From assembly GCF_029836165.1 (NCBI RefSeq), contig NZ_JAOEBG010000023.1, positions 32,776 through 96,775 of the forward strand: DNA of 64,000 nucleotides, read 5' to 3'. A program made the position numbers and the translations under genes. Numbering within the stretch: position 1 is the first letter of the stretch; every line of letters starts with the position of its first letter. The notes below the pieces were generated by a model. It saw only the letters and a program-made list of their open reading frames with translations. It was not told the origin of the DNA and did not search any database. The DNA is from Pseudomonas sp. GD04091 (GTDB taxonomy: Bacteria; Pseudomonadota; Gammaproteobacteria; Pseudomonadales; Pseudomonadaceae). Shown here one piece after another: positions 27,808 to 36,786 of the stretch.

Positions 27808-28941
27808 ATGTCCATGTTTCATGATGAGTTCGAACAGGCGCCGGGCCTCTGCTACCTGAACCACGCCGCCATCGCCCCATGGCCGCGTCGGACCAGCGAT
27901 GCCGTGGCGCGCTTCGCCCGCGACAACGTGCGCCTGGGCGCAAGCGAGTACCCGGCATGGCTCGCCACCGAACGGCGCCTGCGCGAGCGCCTGGCACGCC
28001 TGATCAACGCCCCGAGCACTGGCGACATCGCCCTGGTTGGCAATACCTCCCAGGCTTTGTCGCTGGTGGCATTCGGCCTCGATTGGCGACCCGGCGACCA
28101 GGTGATCATCAGTGACGAAGAGTTCCCCTCCAACCGCGTGGTATGGCAGGCCTTGGCCGGCCAGGGTGTGGAAGTGGTCGAAGCGAGCCTGGCGAGCATC
28201 GATCCGGAGGCGTCGCTGCTCGCAGCCTTCGGCCCTCGCACCCGGCTGCTGGCGATCAGCGCGGTCCAGTACGCCAGCGGCCTGCGCCTTGACCTGGCCC
28301 GTCTGGGCCAGGCTTGTCGTGCGCACGGCGTACTGTTCTGCGTGGACGCGATCCAGCAGATCGGCGCTCTGCCCTTCGACGTACAGGCCTATCAATGCGA
28401 TTTCGCCATGGCCGACGGCCATAAATGGATGCTGGGCCCCGAGGGACTGGGGCTGTTCTATTGCCGTAGCGAACTGCGCAGTCAGCTGAAACTGCATGCC
28501 TATGGCTGGCACATGCTGGAAAACCTGGGTGACTTCGAACGCCGCCAGTGGCAGCCGGCGCGCAGCGCACGGCGCTTCGAGTGCGGCAGTCCGAACATGC
28601 TCGGCACCTGCGCGCTGGAGGCCAGCCTGTCATTGCTGGAAGAGGTGGGCATGACGACGGTCGCCGAGCGATTGGCACGAAACATCGGACAGTTGCACGA
28701 GGAGCTGGCGAGCATTCCGGGCGCGCACCTGCACAGCCTGTCAGATCCCGCGAGACGCGCCGGCATCGTGAGTTTCAGCCTGGATGGGCATGCCAATGCC
28801 GACATTTATCGATCACTTTCCAGTAACGGGGTGATCTGCGCCGTGCGTGGCCACGGGGTGCGCTTTTCGCCGCATTTCCATACCAATGAGCACCTGATCA
28901 CCGAAGCTCTTCGACAGGTCCGCCAGATCGCCATGCGCTGA
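27808..28941 (+). CDS. Class V aminotransferase (PLP-dependent)
   Basis: The 377-residue product has the NifS/class V pattern: CYLNHAAIAPWPRR at the N-terminus, VGNTSQALSLVAFGLDW, FCVDAIQQIGALPFDVQ with the PLP aspartate, and ADGHKWMLGPEGLGLFYC with the PLP lysine near residue 205. No conserved cysteine loop of cysteine desulfurases is obvious, so it is more likely an aminotransferase or lyase on an unknown amino acid. It is divergent from a TetR gene. Two ATGs two codons apart are possible starts. Confidence 0.8.
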   Translation: MSMFHDEFEQAPGLCYLNHAAIAPWPRRTSDAVARFARDNVRLGASEYPAWLATERRLRERLARLINAPSTGDIALVGNTSQALSLVAFGLDWRPGDQVIISDEEFPSNRVVWQALAGQGVEVVEASLASIDPEASLLAAFGPRTRLLAISAVQYASGLRLDLARLGQACRAHGVLFCVDAIQQIGALPFDVQAYQCDFAMADGHKWMLGPEGLGLFYCRSELRSQLKLHAYGWHMLENLGDFERRQWQPARSARRFECGSPNMLGTCALEASLSLLEEVGMTTVAERLARNIGQLHEELASIPGAHLHSLSDPARRAGIVSFSLDGHANADIYRSLSSNGVICAVRGHGVRFSPHFHTNEHLITEALRQVRQIAMR

Positions 28942-29247
28942 AAGCCCAATGAACGGCCGGCGTATTCCAAATCTGTTTAAAAAACGATCAACGATCGCTG
29001 GCAGCGCGTCAATCCTGACCAATACTTGAAGTGTTGGCGTGGCGCATCCCCCCAAGTGACGCGCCGATAAAGGTGCCCAGGGACCGTGTACCTTTGTTTT
29101 ACTCCTAATGGTCTTAACCCGGATTCCTCCCCCAGAACCCGGGTTTTTTTTGGCCTCCTCGGCGACGCACCTGTCATTTTTGCCAGTTTCCCCCTCGGTC
29201 TACGGTCCATAAGCTTGGTTTCCTGTGCCCCTGTCAGGAACCCTCCC
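28942..29247. other. Intergenic region before the delta-60 gene
   Basis: About 300 bases without a gene. It holds a terminator at 29116-29151 and, just before the next gene, the ribosome site CAGGAACC. No clear promoter is recognised. Confidence 0.6.
29116..29151 (+). terminator. Rho-independent terminator
   Basis: AACCCGG-16 bases-CCGGGTT followed by TTTTTTT. It probably ends the class V aminotransferase transcript or a short leader. Confidence 0.75.
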
Positions 29248-30522
29248 ATGAAAAGCCCGGTAAATCTTCCGAAGCGGGATCTGGATCAGTTTGAAGAAGT
29301 ACAAGCGCTCACCCCTGGTGAAAAAACAGATGCTGTATTCGTCGTTGGCCCCCCAAAAGAGCTGGCCGAATACAATGGCGACTTCCGTATCACGCGGTAC
29401 TCGATCGATGGCCGTGGCACTTCTGCCGACTTTGAGCGCGATTACAACTTCTCCCTGCCTGAATCGTTATTCTTCGCCCTCTCCTGCAACCACCAGAAGG
29501 GACATCTGTTCATTACAGGCATCCTGGTAACCGATGAGCTGGAGTTTCTTCCCGCGGCATCTCGCCTCAAGGACAATGGTGACCCAGACACCACATTCGG
29601 TAACGGGGGCATGATCTACTTCCGGCCTGCGCTTGCAGCCCTCGAACAGCGTCGCGATACAGCCCTGCTGACATCACTTCGCAAAAGCCGGCGGGACCTT
29701 TACAAGACAATGCAGGCAATGCGCCCCTTGCAAACTTCGGCATGCCTCGCCGATGGTGGGTATCTGATTTTCCTGGGTGATCTAGGCCTCGCCATGCGCC
29801 TGAACATCAACGGCCAACTCGATGAGTCGTTCGGTACAGGCGGCTACTTTATTCCCGAGGGTTTCGAGTTGCAGGTCGGCGCCCTGCAAGATGACGGGTT
29901 CATCCTCGCCGGCATCGACTTGCATGAGCCTTCACAGGCAATAGTGGCCCGTTACGATCAAAATGGCAGGCTGGATAAAGGCTTCGGCCCGGACGGCAAT
30001 GGCAGAGTGCGCCTCGACCTTGGGGCAGCCGACCGCGTTACCCTTCGCGGGATCGCGCAAAATCGCCTGACGATGACCATCGTCGGACACACCCTCACAG
30101 GCGCAGCATCGACGGCCTTCATCTGTCGCCTGAAAACGAACGGCGGGCAGGATCCGACGTTCAATCATGGCAAGCCGGTCTTCATTACGCCCCCAGAGAG
30201 AAACGCGACGCTGGGGCAGATTGCCCTGACCAAGGACGAACGGATCTGCTGCCTGGGCCACAGCACGATCGGCGACATCTACGACCCTTACTATCTGTGC
30301 GTCATGCTCAGAAGCGACGGCAGCCCGGACCTCACCTTTTCCAACACCGGCTGGTTGATGGACGGAAAGGATACCAGCGCATCCGCGATGTTCCTGGATG
30401 GGCTGGCCTGGCACATCGGTGGCACCCAACGAGTCCCGGGCATCCAGGGCACCATCGGCATGCTGACGGGCTACCTGCTCGCCGCGCCAGAAATCACCGC
30501 AGGAGGGCTACTCAGGCCGTAA
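29248..30522 (+). CDS. Delta-60 repeat protein of unknown function
   Basis: The 424-residue protein contains several degenerate delta-60 repeats, recognisable by GDPDTTFGNGGMIYF, GQLDESFGTGGYF, GRLDKGFGPDGNGRVRL and GSPDLTFSNTGW, spaced about 55-75 residues apart. Such repeats form beta-propeller-like folds in bacterial proteins of unknown role. No signal peptide is visible. The start at 29248 is chosen for AGGAA eight bases before and for the plausible N-terminus MKSPVNLPKRD. Its last 11 bases overlap the end of the convergent tatD gene. It looks like accessory content inserted beside a conserved block. Confidence 0.75.
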   Translation: MKSPVNLPKRDLDQFEEVQALTPGEKTDAVFVVGPPKELAEYNGDFRITRYSIDGRGTSADFERDYNFSLPESLFFALSCNHQKGHLFITGILVTDELEFLPAASRLKDNGDPDTTFGNGGMIYFRPALAALEQRRDTALLTSLRKSRRDLYKTMQAMRPLQTSACLADGGYLIFLGDLGLAMRLNINGQLDESFGTGGYFIPEGFELQVGALQDDGFILAGIDLHEPSQAIVARYDQNGRLDKGFGPDGNGRVRLDLGAADRVTLRGIAQNRLTMTIVGHTLTGAASTAFICRLKTNGGQDPTFNHGKPVFITPPERNATLGQIALTKDERICCLGHSTIGDIYDPYYLCVMLRSDGSPDLTFSNTGWLMDGKDTSASAMFLDGLAWHIGGTQRVPGIQGTIGMLTGYLLAAPEITAGGLLRP

Positions 30523-31300
30523 TGACCCGCGCCAGCGGGAACAGGCGCTTGAAGTTGCCAGTGGTCTGTTCGGCCAACTGTTCGTAGCTGACACCACGCA
30601 ACGAGGCCACGTACTCGGCCACCTCGCGTACATACTGGGGCAGGTTCGGCTTGCCGCGGTGCGGGATCGGCGCCAGGTAAGGCGAATCGGTCTCCACCAA
30701 CAGGCGGTCGACCGGCACCTGACGGGCCACCTCCCGCAGCGCGTCGGCGTTGCGGAAGGTGACGATGCCCGACAGCGAAATGTAATAGCCCAGGTCCAGT
30801 GCAGCCTTGGCCATCGGCCAGTCCTCGGTGAAGCAGTGCAACACGCCGGCCTGGGGCAGGCTGGCCTCGCGCAGGAGCGCCAGGGTGTCTTCCCGCGCCG
30901 CGCGGGTATGCACGATCACCGGCTTGCCGGTCTGGCGCGAAGCTTCGAGGTGGAGGCGGAACGACGCCTGCTGCAACTCGGCGGCCTCCGGCTCGTAGTG
31001 GTAGTCCAACCCGGTCTCGCCAATGGCCACCACGTGGGGGTGGGCCAGTTCACGCAACAGCCACTCCAGCGCCGGCGTCTCACCCGGCGCCAGATCGAGC
31101 GGGTGCACCCCCACCGAACAGTCGACATCAGCGTATCGCTCGCTGAGCGCCTTGACCGCACCGGCGTTGTCCGCACTCACGCCGATGCACAGGAAGTGCC
31201 CTACCCCGCGCTCCCGTGCCGCTTGCAGGGCGGCATCGAGGGAGCCCTGGTGGGCACTCAGGTCAAGACGATCGAGATGGCAATGGGAATCTACGAGCAT
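30512..31300 (-). CDS. tatD: TatD-family metal-dependent deoxyribonuclease
   Basis: The 262-residue TIM-barrel hydrolase has MLVDSHCHLDRLDL (HxH metal site), IGETGLDYHYEP (glutamate ligand), IVHTRAA and TDSPYLAPIPHRGKPNLPQY. It fits the YcfH/TatD branch that is usually linked to holB and tmk. The start at 31300 removes five unsupported residues. It follows holB with a 33-base gap; in P. aeruginosa pilZ lies in this gap and is absent here. Confidence 0.92.
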   Translation of the reverse strand: MLVDSHCHLDRLDLSAHQGSLDAALQAARERGVGHFLCIGVSADNAGAVKALSERYADVDCSVGVHPLDLAPGETPALEWLLRELAHPHVVAIGETGLDYHYEPEAAELQQASFRLHLEASRQTGKPVIVHTRAAREDTLALLREASLPQAGVLHCFTEDWPMAKAALDLGYYISLSGIVTFRNADALREVARQVPVDRLLVETDSPYLAPIPHRGKPNLPQYVREVAEYVASLRGVSYEQLAEQTTGNFKRLFPLARVITA

Positions 31301-31333
31301 GGGAACACGACACACATGAATGAACGGTGGGAA

Positions 31334-32320
31334 TCAACGCTGACCCGGCAGCTGCACCCAATGGGCGAGCAAGGCCTCGAGCAGCAGTACACGGTTGAGG
31401 TTGGCCTTGCCCAGCACCTTCTGGCGCTGCTCCAGGATCCACGCCTGGACCTCCAGCACCTTGGCCTGGCGGCTCTTCTGCGCCAGGTACTGCAGCACCT
31501 TGCGCATGTCGGCCAAGCCTAGTCCGTCCTCATCCTGGGTCAACTGATAGCGCAGGATCAGGTGCGACCAGTCGCAGAACCAGTCGAACAGCAGCAACAG
31601 CGGCACGGCGTTCCAGGCTTCGGCCAGTTGGCTGGGCGACTGCTGCTGCTTGAGCAGCTTCTTCACCCCGTCGGTGACCAGCGCGCGCTGCTCGCGCACG
31701 CCTTGCGCCTGCAGGATGACGGCCATCAGCGGCGACCCCGCCGCCAGCGTCAGCAACTCTTCACGCTCGGCGTCATCGCTGCCTTCCAGGGCGCCAGCCA
31801 GCCAGGCCCGACTCTGGGCCAGGCTCGGTTGCGGACAGGCGATCTGCTGGCAACGGCTCTTGATGGTCGGCAGCAGGCGACTGGGCTGATGGCTGACCAG
31901 CAGCAGCACGGTATCGCCGGAAGGTTCCTCCAGGCTTTTGAGCAAGGCGTTGGAGGCATTGACGTTCATCGCCTCGACCGGCTCGATCAGGACCACCTTG
32001 CGTCCGCCCTGCTGAGCGGTCTGCACCACGAACGACACCAGGTCGCGCACCTGGTCGACCTTGATCGGCTTGTCGGCTTCCTCCGGCTCCAGCACGAAGT
32101 TGTCCGGATGGCTGCCGGCCTTCAGCAACAGGCAAGACTTGCACTGCCCGCAGGCCTCCAGGCCATGAGGCTGTTGGCACAACAGCAGCGCCATCAGGCG
32201 CTCGGCCAGGGCACGCTTGCCGATGCCCTGCGCCCCATGCAGCAGGTAGGCGTGCGCGTGCTGGCCGCGACCGGCCAACTGCTGCCACAAGGCCTGCTGC
32301 CAAGGGTAGGCTTCAGCCAC
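31334..32320 (-). CDS. holB: DNA polymerase III delta-prime subunit
   Basis: The 328-residue clamp-loader subunit begins at a GTG (giving MAEAYPWQQALWQQLAGRGQ). It has HAYLLHGAQGIGKRALAERL, a zinc module with CGQCKSC near residue 65, and the sensor region NALLKSLEEPSGDTVLLLVS with TIKSRCQ. With HolA and DnaX it opens and loads the beta clamp. The GTG overlaps the end of tmk by eight bases, which suggests translational coupling. The open frame continues far upstream inside tmk but without homology. Confidence 0.92.
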   Translation of the reverse strand: MAEAYPWQQALWQQLAGRGQHAHAYLLHGAQGIGKRALAERLMALLLCQQPHGLEACGQCKSCLLLKAGSHPDNFVLEPEEADKPIKVDQVRDLVSFVVQTAQQGGRKVVLIEPVEAMNVNASNALLKSLEEPSGDTVLLLVSHQPSRLLPTIKSRCQQIACPQPSLAQSRAWLAGALEGSDDAEREELLTLAAGSPLMAVILQAQGVREQRALVTDGVKKLLKQQQSPSQLAEAWNAVPLLLLFDWFCDWSHLILRYQLTQDEDGLGLADMRKVLQYLAQKSRQAKVLEVQAWILEQRQKVLGKANLNRVLLLEALLAHWVQLPGQR

Positions 32321-32945
32321 GGCAACGCTCCAGGATGCCTGGCAGCAACGCGTCGATCGCACGCTGCACGGCCTCCAGCGGCTGCGCGGCATCCAGCAGA
32401 CTGTAGCGTTGCGGCTGCTGGCCGGCACGCTGCAGATAGGCTTGGCGGACGGCCTCGAAGAAGTCCTGGCCTTCCTGCTCGAAACGGTCCAGGCGCCCCC
32501 GGGCGGCGGCACGGGCCAGGCCGACTTCCACCGGCAGGTCGAACACCAGGGTCAGGTCCGGGCGCAGGTCGCCCTGGACGAACGCCTCGAGAATGGCGAT
32601 GCGCTCCACCGGCACACCACGGCCACCGCCCTGATAGGCATAGGTGGCGTCGGTGAAGCGGTCACACAGCACGACGGCACCGCGATCCAGCGCCGGACGA
32701 ACGACCTCGGCCAGGTGTTGCGCACGCGCGGCGAACATCAGCAGCAGCTCGGTATCGGTTGCCATGGCCTCTTCGCTCGGCGCCAACAGCAGCTCGCGGA
32801 TGCGCTCGGCCAACGGCGTGCCGCCGGGCTCGCGGGTCATGACCACATCAATCCCCTGCTCGCGCAAACGCGCCGCCAGGTACTCGCGATTGGTGCTCTT
32901 GCCCGCGCCTTCGGGGCCTTCCAGGGTAATAAACAGACCGCTCAC
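32313..32945 (-). CDS. tmk: Thymidylate kinase
   Basis: The 210-residue kinase starts MSGLFITLEGPEGAGKSTNR with its P-loop, and has the DRFTDATYAYQGGGRG substrate segment and a lid rich in arginine (LARAAARGRLDRFE). It phosphorylates dTMP to dTDP. It overlaps mltG by four bases upstream and holB by eight bases downstream. Confidence 0.96.
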   Translation of the reverse strand: MSGLFITLEGPEGAGKSTNREYLAARLREQGIDVVMTREPGGTPLAERIRELLLAPSEEAMATDTELLLMFAARAQHLAEVVRPALDRGAVVLCDRFTDATYAYQGGGRGVPVERIAILEAFVQGDLRPDLTLVFDLPVEVGLARAAARGRLDRFEQEGQDFFEAVRQAYLQRAGQQPQRYSLLDAAQPLEAVQRAIDALLPGILERCRG

Positions 32946-34120
32946 GAGTGTTCCTTGCTGTCTTCTGGCGCCGGCACATCGGCCGGCGCGGTTTCATCGG
33001 TGGGTACAGGCATCTCGCCTTCTGGCGCAGGCGCCGCCGCGGGCGGCTGATCGGGCGTCGACTCCTCGGATGGCGCCGGTTGTGCCTGGGGCGCGGGGCT
33101 CGAGCGGTAATCCGCACGACGCTTGAGCTGGAACTCGCGCACGGCGCTGTTGTGGTCGTCCAGGTCGTCGGAAAACACATGGCTGCCGTCGCCGCGGGCA
33201 ACGAAGTACAGGCTGGAGCCATCGCTGGGGTTCAGGGCGGCATGGATCGCCTCGCGCCCGACCATGGCGATCGGCGTCGGCGGCAGGCCGGTCATGGTGT
33301 AGGTGTTGTAAGGCGTAGGCTCGCGCAGATCGGCGCGGGTGATCCTGCCGTTGTAGCGTTCGCCCATGCCGTAGATCACCGTAGGATCGGTCTGCAGCAT
33401 CATGCCCAGGCGCATGCGGCGCACGAACACGCCGGCGATCTGCCCGCGCTCCTGTGGAATACCGGTTTCCTTTTCCACCAGCGAAGCCATGATCAGCGCC
33501 TGGTAAGGGTCACGGTACGGCAGGTCGGTCGTACGCTCGGCCCACTCCTTGGCCAGTACTTCCTCCAGGCGCATGTAGGCCTGCTGCAGCAACTCGACAT
33601 CGCTCATGCCACGCACGAAGCGATAGGTATCAGGGAAGAAACGCCCTTCGGGGAACACGCCCGTGTGGCCAAGCTTCTCCATCACCTGCGAGTCGGACAG
33701 CCCATCGAGGGTATGCTTGACCTTCTCATGCTTGGCCACCGCCGCGCGCACCTGGCGGAAAGTCCAGCCCTCCACCAGCGTGAGGTTGTACTGCACCACA
33801 TCGCCGCGCTTCCAGGCATCGAACAGCTGGCCCACGGTCATGCCGGGGGTCAGGCGATATTCGCCGGTATGCAGCGCGGTGCCGGCCATGTTGAATCGCC
33901 AGTAGAGGCGCAGCCAGACAGCGTCATCGAGCAGTCCTTCACCCTGCATGCGGTAGAACATGCGATTGGGCGTGGTGCCGCCAGGTACATCGAGCAGGCG
34001 CTCCTGCTCCACTTGCAGGGGCTGCTCCAGGACCGAGTTGACCTTCCAGGCCGCCCAGCCCAATGCCAGGCCGGCGAGGATCAAACCCATTTCCAGCAGC
34101 AGCAGGAATTTGCGTCTCAC
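32942..34120 (-). CDS. mltG: Endolytic murein transglycosylase MltG (YceG)
   Basis: The 392-residue protein has one N-terminal membrane helix (FLLLLEMGLILAGLALGW), a LysM-like part and the YceG catalytic domain with ALIMASLVEKETGIPQER (catalytic glutamate near residue 218) and LQTDPTVIYGMG. It cleaves nascent glycan strands and limits their length. The C-terminal 55 residues (about 337-392) are a proline/alanine/glutamate-rich tail not found in E. coli MltG and probably disordered. It begins three bases after pabC and overlaps tmk by four. Confidence 0.93.
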   Translation of the reverse strand: MRRKFLLLLEMGLILAGLALGWAAWKVNSVLEQPLQVEQERLLDVPGGTTPNRMFYRMQGEGLLDDAVWLRLYWRFNMAGTALHTGEYRLTPGMTVGQLFDAWKRGDVVQYNLTLVEGWTFRQVRAAVAKHEKVKHTLDGLSDSQVMEKLGHTGVFPEGRFFPDTYRFVRGMSDVELLQQAYMRLEEVLAKEWAERTTDLPYRDPYQALIMASLVEKETGIPQERGQIAGVFVRRMRLGMMLQTDPTVIYGMGERYNGRITRADLREPTPYNTYTMTGLPPTPIAMVGREAIHAALNPSDGSSLYFVARGDGSHVFSDDLDDHNSAVREFQLKRRADYRSSPAPQAQPAPSEESTPDQPPAAAPAPEGEMPVPTDETAPADVPAPEDSKEHS

Positions 34121-34123
34121 GAA

Positions 34124-34939
34124 TCAGGTATCCAGTAACGTACGGGCAACGGCCTGCAGTTTACGGGTGACTGGGCCCGCCGGCCAGTTCAGCGCGGCGA
34201 ATTCACGCACAGGCCAGATGCCGTAGACACTGTTGCAGAGGAACACTTCATCCGCCTGCTGCAGCGCCTCGAACGGCAAATCCCGCACCTGCGCGGTAAT
34301 GCCCAGCAAGGTGGCCTGCTCCAGCAATGCCGCCCGCATGACCCCGGCCACACCGCAGCGACTGAGGTCTGCGGTCAGCAGCACGCCATCGCATACCAGG
34401 AACAGGTTGCTGTACACCCCCTCGATCACCCGCCCTTGGCTGTCACGCATCAAGCCTTCGGCAAACGCGCTGTCCTGCCACTCGGCACGGGCCAGCACCT
34501 GCTCGAGGCGGTTGAGGTGTTTGAGCCCGGCCAGCAGCGGTTGTTCCGCCAACCGTGTCTGACAGGGGAACACGCGCACACCCTGTTCGGCGTACTGCGC
34601 GGGATAGGCCGGCAAGGGGCCACCCTGGAGGATGCGTCGCGCCTGCACGCCGGCTGCCGGAGCATAGCCCCGAGGACTGTCGCCACGCGTGAGGATCAGC
34701 TTTGCGACGCCTTCGTCCAGCAACTGGGCAAATTGCAACACTTCATTGCGAACCAGCGTCAGATCGGCCTCGATCGCCAGGCGCTGGCAACCCAGCGCCA
34801 GGCGATCGAGGTGCTGCGCGAGCAGGCTGGGCCTGCCGCCGCGCACGGCGATGGTCTCGAACAGACCATCACCGTAGGCCAGGCCACGGCTTTGCAGATT
34901 GACCGCAGCCGCGTCCTGGCCATCGATCCAGCTCAGCAT
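34124..34939 (-). CDS. pabC: 4-amino-4-deoxychorismate lyase
   Basis: The 271-residue fold-type IV PLP enzyme has SRGLAYGDGLFETIAVRGG, LKLILTRGDSPRGYAP-like segment with TRG, and LKHLNRLEQVLARAEW. It splits aminodeoxychorismate into p-aminobenzoate and pyruvate for folate synthesis. Its ATG shares one base with the fabF stop (TGATG), the usual coupling in this operon. Confidence 0.94.
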   Translation of the reverse strand: MLSWIDGQDAAAVNLQSRGLAYGDGLFETIAVRGGRPSLLAQHLDRLALGCQRLAIEADLTLVRNEVLQFAQLLDEGVAKLILTRGDSPRGYAPAAGVQARRILQGGPLPAYPAQYAEQGVRVFPCQTRLAEQPLLAGLKHLNRLEQVLARAEWQDSAFAEGLMRDSQGRVIEGVYSNLFLVCDGVLLTADLSRCGVAGVMRAALLEQATLLGITAQVRDLPFEALQQADEVFLCNSVYGIWPVREFAALNWPAGPVTRKLQAVARTLLDT

Positions 34940-36183
34940 CAGCCGGCGAACCGGCGAAACACCAGCGAACCGTTGGTTCCGCCAAAGCCGAAGGAGTTGG
35001 ACAGCACCACGTCGATCGGCATGCTGCGCGCCTGGTGCGGCACGAAGTCGAGGTCACAGCCTTCGTCGGGCTCATCCAGGTTGATGGTCGGCGGCGCCAT
35101 CTGGCTGTTGATCGCCAGCACGCTGAAGATGGCCTCCACCGCACCGGCGGCACCCAGCAGGTGGCCGGTCATCGACTTGGTCGAGCTCACTGCGAGCTTG
35201 TAGGCATGCTCGCCGAACACGCGCTTGATCGCGGCCACTTCGGCCACGTCGCCGGCGGGCGTCGAGGTGCCATGGGCATTGATGTAGCTGACCTCTTCTG
35301 GCTGGATGCCGGCATCGCGCAGGGCATTGGCCATGCAGCGCGCGGCGCCTTCACCGGAATCGGGTGGCGAGGTCATGTGGAAGGCGTCACCGCTCATGCC
35401 AAAGCCGACCAGCTCGGCGTAGATGGTCGCGCCACGCGCCTTGGCGTGCTCCAACTCTTCGAGCACCAGGGCACCGGCGCCGTCCGACAGGACGAAGCCA
35501 TCACGCCCCTTGTCCCACGGACGGCTGGCGCGAGCTGGCTCGTCATTGCGAGTCGACAGCGCGCGGGAAGCGCCGAAACCGCCCATGCCCAGGCCACAGG
35601 CGGCCATCTCGGCGCCACCGGCGATCATCACGTCCGCTTCACCATAGGCGATATTGCGCGCGGCCATGCCGATGCAGTGGGTGCCAGTGGTGCAGGCGGT
35701 GGCGATCGCATAGTTCGGCCCCTGCAGGCCCAGGTGGATCGACAGGAAGCCAGAGATCATGTTGATGATCGAGCCCGGCACGAAGAACGGCGAGATACGA
35801 CGCGGCCCCTGCTCGTGCAAGGTACGGCTGGTCTCTTCGATGTTGGTCAGGCCACCGATGCCCGAGCCCATGGCCACGCCAATGCGCTCGCGGTTGGCGT
35901 CGGTGACTTCCAGCCCGGCATTGCGCACCGCCTGGAAACCGGCCGCCAGGCCGTACTGGATGAACAGGTCGAGCTTGCGGGCCTCTTTGGCCGACAGGTA
36001 CTGCTCGACTTCGAAGCCTTTCACCGAGCCGCCAAAACGGGTGGAGTAGGCAGAAAGATCCGTATGCTCGATCGGACCGATGCCACTGCGGCCAGCCAGA
36101 ATGCCCTGCCAGGTGCTCGGTACATCGGTACCCAGTGGCGACAGCATACCCATACCAGTGACCACGACGCGTCTACGCGACAC
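34939..36183 (-). CDS. fabF: Beta-ketoacyl-ACP synthase II
   Basis: The 414-residue condensing enzyme has the cysteine in ATACTTGTHCIGMAAR (near residue 164), histidines in NAHGTSTPAGD and STKSMTGHLLGAAGAVEA, so the Cys-His-His triad is complete. It elongates acyl-ACP with malonyl-ACP, including C16:1 to C18:1. A terminator hairpin separates it from acpP, 162 bases away, so its expression is probably lower than that of acpP. Confidence 0.97.
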   Translation of the reverse strand: MSRRRVVVTGMGMLSPLGTDVPSTWQGILAGRSGIGPIEHTDLSAYSTRFGGSVKGFEVEQYLSAKEARKLDLFIQYGLAAGFQAVRNAGLEVTDANRERIGVAMGSGIGGLTNIEETSRTLHEQGPRRISPFFVPGSIINMISGFLSIHLGLQGPNYAIATACTTGTHCIGMAARNIAYGEADVMIAGGAEMAACGLGMGGFGASRALSTRNDEPARASRPWDKGRDGFVLSDGAGALVLEELEHAKARGATIYAELVGFGMSGDAFHMTSPPDSGEGAARCMANALRDAGIQPEEVSYINAHGTSTPAGDVAEVAAIKRVFGEHAYKLAVSSTKSMTGHLLGAAGAVEAIFSVLAINSQMAPPTINLDEPDEGCDLDFVPHQARSMPIDVVLSNSFGFGGTNGSLVFRRFAG

Positions 36184-36280
36184 AGTACTCTCCTCATTTC
36201 CAAATTACAGAGTCTCTTGCCAGTGCACTGGCGCGGCCAATGGCCTGGCAACAGACTCCGCTGATTGCAGGGCTTGCAAA

Positions 36281-36318
36281 GAAAAAACCGCACGCCGGCG
36301 ACGGCAGTGCGGTTTTTC
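36281..36318 (-). terminator. Terminator between acpP and fabF
   Basis: AAAAAACCGCAC-GCCGGCGACGGCA-GTGCGGTTTTT (stem AAAACCGCAC with a smaller inner GCCG/CGGC stem) lies 27 bases after acpP. It would end the acpP message and let only part of the transcripts go on into fabF. Confidence 0.85.
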
Positions 36319-36345
36319 CCGACAAGAAGCGTCGACTGAAACGTC

Positions 36346-36582
36346 TTAGCCCTGGTGGCTGTTGACGTAGTCGATGGCAGCTTGAACGGTAGTGATCTTC
36401 TCGGCTTCTTCGTCTGGGATTTCGGTCTCGAATTCCTCTTCCAGAGCCATCACCAGCTCAACGGTGTCAAGCGAATCGGCACCCAGATCTTCAACGAAGG
36501 AAGACTCGTTCTTGACTTCATCTTCCTTGACGCCCAGTTGCTCGGCGACGATTTTCTTGACGCGTTCTTCGATGGTGCTCAT
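36346..36582 (-). CDS. acpP: Acyl carrier protein
   Basis: The 78-residue acidic protein has the phosphopantetheine site LGADSLDTVELVM with serine 37 (counting Met). It carries growing acyl chains through fatty-acid synthesis. AGGAGT lies eight bases before the start. The leader of about 200 bases to fabG is AT-rich near 36740-36780, where a dedicated promoter is likely. Confidence 0.98.
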   Translation of the reverse strand: MSTIEERVKKIVAEQLGVKEDEVKNESSFVEDLGADSLDTVELVMALEEEFETEIPDEEAEKITTVQAAIDYVNSHQG

Positions 36583-36786
36583 ACCTAGTTTTCACTCCTA
36601 ATGGACATATGTCAGGCAGCTGGCCGGTGACCAAGTTTATAGGAAGACGCCTGCTTTTCAAGCGGAACGCGCCTTCCACCAGGTCACCCGACCCGCCGTC
36701 CGGAATCTGGTTGCAGCTTTATAACGGATTTTAGGCTCGGAGTATGACTCTTTTTTGAAGCGATCCGTCACATTGAATTGCCAATA

